The translations under genes and the position numbers were made by a program. From Bremia lactucae (taxonomy: Eukaryota > Oomycota > Peronosporomycetes > Peronosporales > Peronosporaceae): a DNA stretch of 24,833 bases. Shown here in pieces: positions 19,423-24,833 of this stretch (positions within the stretch are counted from its first letter, which is position 1; the number at the start of each line of letters is the position of its first letter). Location of the stretch: assembly GCF_004359215.1 (NCBI RefSeq), contig NW_027152031.1, positions 1,401,295 through 1,426,127 of the forward strand. The letters run 5' to 3'. Below the pieces are notes generated by a model that saw only the letters and a program-made list of their open reading frames with translations, was not told the DNA's origin and did no database searches.

Positions 19423-20380
19423 TTCCCGACGACGAACACAAGAACAACAGTATTCTTGTTTTTGATGATCGTATCAGCAAATCGCTACATCTTGCTGCAG
19501 TACCGGAGTCGATCACAGCCAAAGGCTGTGCTCGTGTCTTTGTCGACACGAAAATTCCACTTCATGGGTTTCCCGTGAACCGGTTTTAGTTAGAGACTTC
19601 AAATTCACGGTGGAGTTTTGGCAATCTCTATCTAAATTACTTGGAACACAGTTGGAAATGTCAACTTCTTATCATCCCAAAACAAACGTGCAAATCGTAT
19701 CCTCGAAGAGATATTTTCGCGGAAACGTTCACTCTTTTACGTGTTGAAGCGAGTTCTTGCCGATTGTGAAATTTGTCATCAACATTTCAGTGCATGTTTC
19801 TACAAAGCACACACACCTTGTTTCGGAGTGAATCTTATTCATGGGGGGAGGGACTCGCTCGAGCAAAGAACCTTTTAGCTCTTGCTCATCACGCATTAGC
19901 ACTAAGGTCAATGCGAAGGGTACCAAAGTTGATTATATTAACATTAAAGTGGACAAACTCAGTAATAACAATAAAGCTACTACTGACTAAGACAACGATG
20001 CTGAAAGACTCAGCATCGAAAATAATATTATTAATGAGAACGATAATACTCTCAATAATGAAGAGATTGAAATCTCCGCAGCGCGAGCCGGTCGCACTGA
20101 AAACAAAAATAAAATCGAGTGAGCAGGTGATTTCCTGTTGGTTAAAGAAGCAATTGGTCCGTTTCGTACAGGATTCCATCGCTGATGCGGTGGACCGGCA
20201 GAAACGTTACTCTGACAAAAATGGACGAGCAAACATACTTTCATTTAATAGTAATGATCTAGCTCTACTGTCTACGGTGAATCTACCAAAACACGTAGTG
20301 ACGAATGTAGGCAGTAATAATCACTGCCCAGGTATATCGGCCCGATTCGTGTACTACATCGCCAAGGCAATGCGTACATG
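19423..20380 (+). pseudogene. Integrase fragment of chromodomain element E
   Basis: It abuts the truncated LTR D. Frames give [20 protein letters not shown] (integrase core, after the first Asp), then [20 protein letters not shown] (second Asp) and TSYHPKTN followed directly by [10 protein letters not shown]. The GQTE segment with the catalytic Glu is deleted, so the enzyme is dead. Further on LPIVKFVINISVHVSTKHT and, after a diverged AT-rich stretch (19930-20080), VRFVQDSIADAVDRQKRYSD and NDLALLSTVNLPKHVV mark the C-terminal domain. This family is distinct from A and N. Confidence 0.88.
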
Positions 20381-21129
20381 ATCAATCTTCCTCGTAGTAT
20401 GCGTACGCATCCTGCGTTTTATGTTAGGCGTCTCCGCCTTTACCATCTGTGCGAGGCTCTCCGATTCGGATTACACCGGAACGGTCTAGGGCATCCGTCA
20501 AAGCCTGATCGTTCCGAGCCAAAGCCTTATTGTCTCGGAACAGAGTCTGATTCTCTTGAACCAGACGATACAATCTTTCCTCCAAGAAAGAGATTTTCTG
20601 ACGAGCTGTCACCGCTCGTTATGAAGGGACTGATGTGTCCGTTCGTTTGCGCACAATTTCTTAACTGGTCTCGAGAAACATTATCAACCGTCACCGCTTA
20701 CTCGCGGCGACGGGATTGCTCGGGATCAATGTCCCCCCTTAATAATAAAGGGTGCGGTCCAAATAACGATTTTGATTCGGGTTCGTCAAACGAGGCGAAC
20801 CCGAACTTGCCTCTCCCTCCACATCCATTGACGGATGAGTGGTGAGAAGCGTTTTCTTGTTGAAAGATTTTCGAACCACCGTGAGGTAAAGGTGGTTCGA
20901 ACGAGTTATCTCGTTTGTTCGCGAGGGTATCCACCCTCGCATGATTGTTGGGAGCCTCGTTCCCAACTGATGTTGGACGTTCCGGGTCTCGTCTTGCAGC
21001 ACGACGAGACCCATCCTCCTCGACAGAAGGTCCATCGGAGAACGAGGGCTTCCCGCGCTCGTAAAGGGATTGGAGGTACTCAATCCCTTGACGCATCTCG
21101 TAAAAGAGTCCTCCAATGAGGATTTTTGA
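20378..21129 (+). pseudogene. pol C-terminus of element E with chromodomain
   Basis: INLPRSMRTHPAFYVRRLRL is the end of the integrase fold. A Ser/Pro/Asp-rich linker (about 20440-20830) ends NPNLPLPPHPLTDEW. A frameshift at about 20845 leads into a chromodomain (FLVERFSNHREVKVVRTSYL, then SRGYPPSHDCWEPRSQL and DETHP, 20847-21020). Chromodomains target integration by binding histone marks; the Trp-Arg of the usual VRWRGYP is changed here to CSRGYP. After another shift near 21035 a tail (ALVKGLEVLNPLTHL) ends at TGA 21127-21129, matching the tail of E2. Confidence 0.87.
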
Positions 21130-22026
21130 GGGAATATGCTTCCTTAGGGGCATGACCTGCACCCCTAAAACAGCATGGACATGAGACCCCATGACAGGCA
21201 AGTAATCCCTGCCTCTCCAGACAAATCGTGCAACTTATAGCGTGCACCGACAACGGTCCGTTTGGCTGTCCAAGCTTGGAACAATGGCTTGACATCTTTT
21301 GCCCGTTTAGAAGAGTACCACCGATGCCGGGAAAGGCATCGATGAAGAATCCCGGCTCATCCTCACCAGGCTTGTGAAATCTGGATGAGTCGAATAGCGG
21401 AATGTGATATTGATCGTTGGTCATACCAGACCACGAATTAGGTTATCCTTATAGGGCAACCAAGGCCTCTTTTTAGGAGCGAACTGCAACGTATTGCGGT
21501 CCCTCTCCTGTTGGCTTATGTTATCGTTTACATTGGCCCCCTAGAATCACTCTTTCCTAGTGATGCAAACTAGCACCACCACCAGCACTCTTCCCTTTGC
21601 GACCACTGAGTTCCTGGTGACGCATACTAACGTCCACAGAGTGGTCATCGCCCTCGGAGTCATCATCAGATGACTCCCCATCAAAGAGGTGCGACGAGTC
21701 GAACAATCTCGTCATCATGACACGTTCGAACCCAGCGTTTAATGGACTCAGCTCGGGTGATCCGGCGGCCTTTACAGAAGCCACTGAGTTGGGCGATGCC
21801 GACGACTTGGTTCAGTTACCTACAATTGGCGTAGCAGGTAACTTGTCACCGTCACTGCAATGTCATCGTCAGATGACATGTTCCAGTCACCTCCAATGGG
21901 ACAAATTCCCCGCAGGAGACGCATTAGCGTCTGCTGAAACATTTGCTTACCAACAGCTGCATTGATCCGTGCAGCTACCAGCGTTGCGGCCTCACGGCTC
22001 ACGCGAACAGACTTATTAGTCGCCAT
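20424..22026 (-). pseudogene. Antisense coding-like region of element E
   Basis: The ATG at 22026 (MATNKSVRVSREAATLV) lies about 145 bp inside the LTR of E and reads back toward pol. Pieces in shifting frames are a short helical start (VAARINAAVGKQMFQQTLM), an acidic block (SSDDDSEGDDHS, about 21650), LQFAPKKRPWLPYKDN, HIPLFDSSRFHKPGEDEPGF (about 21360-21420) and, opposite the pol linker, a strong heptad-like segment (ARQKISFLEERLYRLVQENQ, then ALARNDQALTDALDR, 20612-20480). The layout parallels the antisense gene of family A. The part opposite the chromodomain cannot be separated from constraint on the sense strand. Frameshifts are many; identity is unknown. Confidence 0.45.
20776..21168. 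repeat. Stem-loop chain over the chromodomain of element E
   Basis: Perfect stems in series: TTCGGGTTCG/CGAACCCGAA (20776-20805), TCGAACCACC/GGTGGTTCGA (20871-20900), ACGAG/CTCGT (20901-20914), GCGAGGGT/ACCCTCGC (20921-20940), GTTGGGA/TCCCAAC (20947-20967), GGGTCTCGTC/GACGAGACCC (20984-21012), AAGGGATTG/CAATCCCTT (21064-21089) and TTAGGGG/CCCCTAA (21144-21168). Loops are 4-11 nt. Confidence 0.95.
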
Positions 22027-22152
22027 GTTGATTTTGGTCAAAATCAATTAATGAAAGTAAAATCGGTATTTGATTAAAACCAATTATGCAGAATTACAGG
22101 GAAAGACATAATAGTATTTCATGTCATCATATATCAGTCACTATAGTGACTG
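21656..22152. repeat. Stem-loop chain in the accessory region of element E
   Basis: GGAGTCATC/GATGACTCC (21656-21677), ATGTCATC/GATGACAT (21860-21879), AGACGC/GCGTCT (21917-21932), AGCTGCA/TGCAGCT (21955-21976), TTGATTTT/AAAATCAA (22028-22047) and an 18-bp perfect palindrome CAGTCACTATAGTGACTG (22135-22152) just before the polypurine tract. Confidence 0.93.
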
Positions 22153-22157
22153 TTGGT

Positions 22158-22380
22158 TTAGGGAAGGTGATGTTCTGGGGAGTCCGTTACATAAGTATTA
22201 TTTTCTATAAGAGGAATAATAAATGTTATTATCTATGAGAGAAAATAAATAAATACAAGATTATCATCTTTATTAATGGGAGGCGCGAGTAAGCGCTCAC
22301 TTTTCGCTATTGAGCGCGCAACCTAGCTTATAGAACCCTGTACGTCTCTTTGTTTGGTCAAAATGGTACTATAATATACT
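22158..22380 (+). repeat. Polypurine tract and short 3' LTR of element E
   Basis: TTTAGGGAAGGTGA (to 22170) is followed by a TG start at 22171 (TGTTCTGGGGAG). About 210 bp later the sequence TGGTACTATAATATACT ends at 22380. The last 110 bp match, in inverted orientation, 23030-23104 of LTR F, with a central gap. Beyond 22380 the two sequences diverge completely, so the LTR end is placed there although it is not the usual CA. Confidence 0.65.
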
Positions 22381-23029
22381 GCGGTTTTCATCGGCGAAAA
22401 TTTACAGTAAGTAAAGTGACCGGAAATTCCAAAAACCGGTCATGGTAGGCTCAGACAAACATCATTTACGAATTTCAACCACTCAAGGCCTGAGACCTTC
22501 CGCCAAATACAGCTGTACAGCGAGGTGAAGTGGTGTATAAACAGAGAACAGACGTTTGTAGATTCCTAGATATCACCACCGCATTTCCCATTCATTTACA
22601 TATTTTTCGGCTACGTTTTTCCATACCTTACCTAACTTCGATTTTTCAGCGTCAATGCTACCGAGCTACCGATCAAGACGTCCAGATTGGATGACAACAT
22701 CCTAATTGATAGCGGCTGAGGTGCTGTCGAATATTCTGGTACCAGCACCGATTGGGATGCTGTATCAGGAGGTTGTTGGCAGCTTCCACTATTGTGACCC
22801 ACCTGCCGACACCTTCAGCAGCTTCTACAGAACAACAGATTTCATGTCACCGTCTTTCATATTCCCTACACGTCGCTTTAATTTATTGGACAAAACAAAG
22901 CCCTCGTCCTTCATACAAGCGTCTACACCTGCGCCAGCATCATCGAAGGGGGTAAATACGCGCTCTTTGATTGATTCTATGTCGCTCAATGCAGAGTTTG
23001 GGATAAATTTGAAGACGATTACCTTAAAG
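22381..23029 (+). other. Island of probable host sequence between converging LTRs
   Basis: 649 bp with no similarity to the elements around it. It contains a stretch that looks like an oomycete core promoter: TTCATTTACATATTTTTC at 22591-22608 resembles the initiator plus flanking region described for oomycete genes. An ATG follows at 22655, 60 nt downstream. Otherwise it is plain sequence. It may be the original target locus of elements E and F. Confidence 0.5.
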
Positions 23030-23041
23030 AGTATATTATAG
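22655..23041 (+). pseudogene. Truncated ORF of unknown function, cut by LTR F
   Basis: ATG at 22655 (MLPSYRSRRPDWMTTS), an in-frame TAA at 22703-22705, then an open frame (LVPAPIGMLYQEVVGSFHYC, FMSPSFIFPTRRFNLLDK, ASTPAPASSKGVNTRSL) to TAG at 23039-23041. The last four codons come from LTR sequence, so the gene would have continued before the insertion. I see no domain, signal peptide or effector motif that I recognise. It could be the 5' part of a host gene or non-coding sequence that happens to be open. Confidence 0.35.
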
Positions 23042-23687
23042 TACCATTTCGACAGATCGAAGAGACGTACAGTGCGCGCTCACTAGCGCCTCCCTTATTA
23101 ATTTGACTTGAATAGTTCCAATGTTCTCAAATTCGGTAATATTGATGCAAAAAGACATTAGCTCTATTGATTGGTTGGTTTAAGTCTAAATCAACCCCGC
23201 CAATCGTAATAAGAGACGATGTGCGACGTACGCAAGGAGGCGCCATTGTAAAGGGGCACTACGACTTGTACTGCTTCAGTACAAGTCCACTTCACACTGC
23301 TTCAGTTGTGAGTGGTGCCTTACGTTAGGTGACGTACACTGTACGTGCAAAGGAAGACTTCTCTTAAGACAAGTAGACTTAAGAGGGTAAAATGAAAACT
23401 GTATTAAATATAATTAAGTGTCTCTTGTTCTATTTTTGTAAATGCTAACTTAATTATAATCTAATACTAAACATGTAATTGAATTCTTATCTCTATCTTA
23501 TCTTGTAACTCTCGTTGATTACTCCTACAGCTGATTAGTCTGCGGAATAAATAGATGTAATGGCCGGATAAGAATTCTGAATATTACTATATAAAGTAAT
23601 ATCCTCCAAATATTATCTACCTTTTAGATAATGTATTAATTAACAACCTCTAAGTGTTAATTTCATGTAACGATACACTTCGTTACA
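23030..23687 (-). repeat. LTR of element F in minus orientation (about 658 bp)
   Basis: On the minus strand it starts TGTAACGAAGTG at 23687 and ends ...TACTATAATATACT at 23030. Its end matches the LTR end of element E, so E and F are relatives pointing toward each other. It carries a hairpin at the terminus (TGTAACGA/TCGTTACA, 23666-23687). A series follows at 23263-23385: GACTTGTACTG/CAGTACAAGTC (23263-23287), a CACACTG/CAGTTGTG stem with one bulge (23293-23310), ACGTAC/GTACGT (23332-23346) and CTCTTAAG/CTTAAGAG (23361-23385). Confidence 0.75.
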
Positions 23688-23700
23688 TCACCCCTCCCTT
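23688..23700 (-). other. Polypurine tract of element F
   Basis: On the minus strand AAGGGAGGGGTGA directly precedes the TGTAACGA start of the LTR, the same arrangement and TGA spacing as in element N. It implies that the body of F lies to the right and runs on the minus strand. Confidence 0.75.
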
Positions 23701-23718
23701 AAACGACAATCACTCTGA

Positions 23719-24369
23719 ATGTCATTGGATAATGAGTGGTCGCTATGTGAACACTTAATTTTTAAAACGATGTTGATTGGTCAGATCCATCATTTTCAAT
23801 TCCATCGCATGAAGGATCAAATCATGCGGGGTGACGATTGTGTTGCGCCTTCGGCTGCGGTTCGTGCAGCCGCGGGTGACGCACTATTATCTCTTGCGGC
23901 AGACGGAACGTCTGCCGTAGTGTCTTCCACTCGCACAACACTAGATGTTGCGAGTGCACGTGGTGAATCACCACGTGATTACGACCCCTCTTTGGAGGTC
24001 GACTACGAGTGCGAGTCGGATGAAGTGGCCGACTCGGGGAGAATGGAACAGTCGCCTGATATCCGTCAGGCGGCTGACTATGAGCCTTCGAATGAGAGGG
24101 CTCATTCTGATAGACGTGTAAACAGTCTATTTGGATCCGACGATGAGGAAGGGCGAAGAAAGGGAGTAGACATCCCCTTTTACCCTCTTCGAGTTGTCTA
24201 CACAACAGGGACAGGGATCACCCCACGCACTCTTCGAACGGTCTTCCAAACGCTCGATGTGGTGAGACTGCACCGTCTGCTCCAACGAGCGACGCTTGCC
24301 GCGATCGTGTTCAAATCCCTCCTCCAAAACATGGAGGTAGTGATCGATTTTGTCGATCCTCGACATTAG
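23719..24369 (+). CDS. Acidic low-complexity ORF beside LTR F, unknown function
   Basis: 217 codons, no stop. The first plausible internal starts are MKDQIMRGDDC (23809) and MRGDDC (23824). It is rich in Ala, Ser, Asp and Glu (SLEVDYECESDEVADSG, VNSLFGSDDEEGRRK). If LTR F is a 3' LTR, this would occupy the antisense accessory position, starting beside the LTR as in families A, N and E. Against that, the next gene on the same strand is a pol chromodomain. The DNA from 23852 is a chain of perfect stem-loops, so the protein may be a by-product of that structure. I assign no function. Confidence 0.4.
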   Translation: MSLDNEWSLCEHLIFKTMLIGQIHHFQFHRMKDQIMRGDDCVAPSAAVRAAAGDALLSLAADGTSAVVSSTRTTLDVASARGESPRDYDPSLEVDYECESDEVADSGRMEQSPDIRQAADYEPSNERAHSDRRVNSLFGSDDEEGRRKGVDIPFYPLRVVYTTGTGITPRTLRTVFQTLDVVRLHRLLQRATLAAIVFKSLLQNMEVVIDFVDPRH

Positions 24370-24816
24370 ATCCGACATACGGTTCGGATCTAATTTTCCC
24401 TCCTCCACCACAACCATTGGTGGATTCCCACGGTGGTCAACGTTTCCTTGTGGAACGTATCCAGAACCACCGTGATGTGAAGGGGCAGCGAACGAGTTAT
24501 CTTGTTCGCTGGCGTGGCTATCCACCTTCACATGACAGCTGGGAGCCTCGTTTCCAGCTGATTGCTGACGTTGAGGGCCTCGTCCGTCAGTATGACGAGA
24601 CCCACCCGATGGTTCAGAAGGCCATCGAGAAACACGCGCCCCTGGCGCTTGTAAATCGGTTGCAAAACGTCAATCGCGTCACGCATCTCAATAGAGATGC
24701 GAGCCCTTCCCCTCTCCCATACGGTCACCTGCACGTGTCTCTGTGCAAGGTGACGACGATGGCGTAAGCCATCGTAAGAAAAGTTTTTGTGGTACCCCTG
24801 CTTCAGTGGGTACCAC
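23852..24816. repeat. One-kilobase chain of stem-loops
   Basis: Perfect stems: CGGCTGC/GCAGCCG (23852-23872), CGGCAGACG/CGTCTGCCG (23897-23917), CACTCGC/GCGAGTG (23928-23956), CACGTGGTG/CACCACGTG (23957-23977), CGAGTCGG/CCGACTCG (24012-24036), CGCCTGA/TCAGGCG (24053-24072), TGAGCC/GGCTCA (24081-24104), TAGAC/GTCTA extended by TGT/ACA (24111-24129), ATTAGATCCGA/TCGGATCTAAT (24365-24394), TCCACCA/TGGTGGA (24404-24424), AGCGAAC/GTTCGCT (24487-24510), CAGCTGG/CCAGCTG (24536-24560), CGCATCTC/GAGATGCG (24682-24701), ACGATGGC/GCCATCGT (24756-24775) and GTGGTACCC/GGGTACCAC (24789-24816). Most neighbours are separated by few bases. Confidence 0.95.
24147..24767 (+). pseudogene. pol C-terminus with chromodomain, second element of the E type (E2)
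   Basis: An open frame from about 24147 gives a Ser/Pro-rich linker ending DLIFPPPPQPLVDSHGG. A well-preserved chromodomain follows (RFLVERIQNHRDVKGQRTSY, then LVRWRGYPPSHDSWEPRFQL and DETHP, 24432-24615). The tail has ALVNRLQNVNRVTHL and stops at TAA 24765-24767. The VRWRGYP and SWEP residues that form the aromatic and acidic binding face are intact, unlike in E. The stop codon sits in the GTAA loop of an 8-bp hairpin. Integrase is not present upstream in this window, so this is an isolated 3' piece or the result of rearrangement with element F. Confidence 0.85.
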
Positions 24817-24833
24817 TCAGGGGAGTGAAGACA

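Noticed and set aside
19773..20381. 202-residue plus-strand frame
   Set aside because: It is a composite: its first part is out of frame with the integrase fragment and AT-rich, and only the last third is real integrase C-terminus. It was folded into the pol fragment.
20698..21201. Minus-strand frame opposite the chromodomain of E whose EMRQGIEYLQ segment resembles EMRDAIDVLQ opposite the tail of E2
   Set aside because: The sense strand is conserved there in both copies (ALVKGLEVLNPLTHL against ALVNRLQNVNRVTHL), which explains the antisense similarity. It is not independent evidence for an antisense protein.
22706..23041. Possible secreted or RxLR-type effector
   Set aside because: No signal peptide at the start, and no RxLR or other effector motif that I can see.
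24127..24531. Minus-strand frame with a coiled-coil-like stretch (LMSRIDKIDHYLHVLEEGF)
   Set aside because: It overlaps the pol linker and chromodomain and a hairpin chain that keeps all frames open. It is interesting only if other copies conserve it, so it is not listed as a gene.

Overview
The window is a retrotransposon graveyard. Almost every base belongs to a decayed or nested Ty3/gypsy (Metaviridae-type) LTR retrotransposon. The pol, gag and chromodomain proteins resemble elements I associate with Peronosporales oomycetes (Phytophthora or downy mildews). That assignment rests on remembered family style, not on a host marker gene. I see no intact host gene, rRNA, tRNA or CRISPR array.

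Layout. (1) 1-1730 and 7597-9958 are the 3' half of a family-A element (copy A1: RNase H, integrase, pol C-terminus, antisense accessory gene, LTR). (2) 1731-7591 is a different element (family N, minus orientation) inserted in A1's integrase C-terminus. It has a matching LTR pair and a 5-bp target duplication. (3) 9423-17619 is a second family-A element (copy A2: LTR, primer-binding site, gag, protease, RT, RNase H, integrase, antisense gene, LTR) that shares its left LTR with A1. (4) 17620-18871 is the 5' part of a third family-A copy (A3: gag, PBS, LTR stub) in inverted orientation. (5) 18940-19422 is a truncated family-A LTR abutting (6) a chromodomain element E at 19423-22380 (dead integrase, chromodomain, antisense open region, PPT, LTR). 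(7) 22381-23029 is a short island, probably host sequence, with a promoter-like stretch and a truncated ORF. (8) 23030-23687 is an oppositely oriented LTR (F) related to that of E, followed by (9) an acidic ORF and a second pol C-terminus with chromodomain (E2) up to the window end.

Most coding regions carry stops and frameshifts, so nothing here is clearly autonomous. Two features go beyond ordinary decay. First, each of three element families (A, N, E) has a long antisense coding-like region between the end of pol and the 3' LTR; in family A it overlaps the pol stop tail-to-tail. Second, the same 3' accessory regions and the LTRs are built from chains of back-to-back perfect stem-loops with 7-14 bp arms. 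Some arms differ between copies by compensatory changes, which suggests selected structure. The two observations may be linked, because a hairpin chain also tends to keep both strands open. All alignments and counts here were done by eye.
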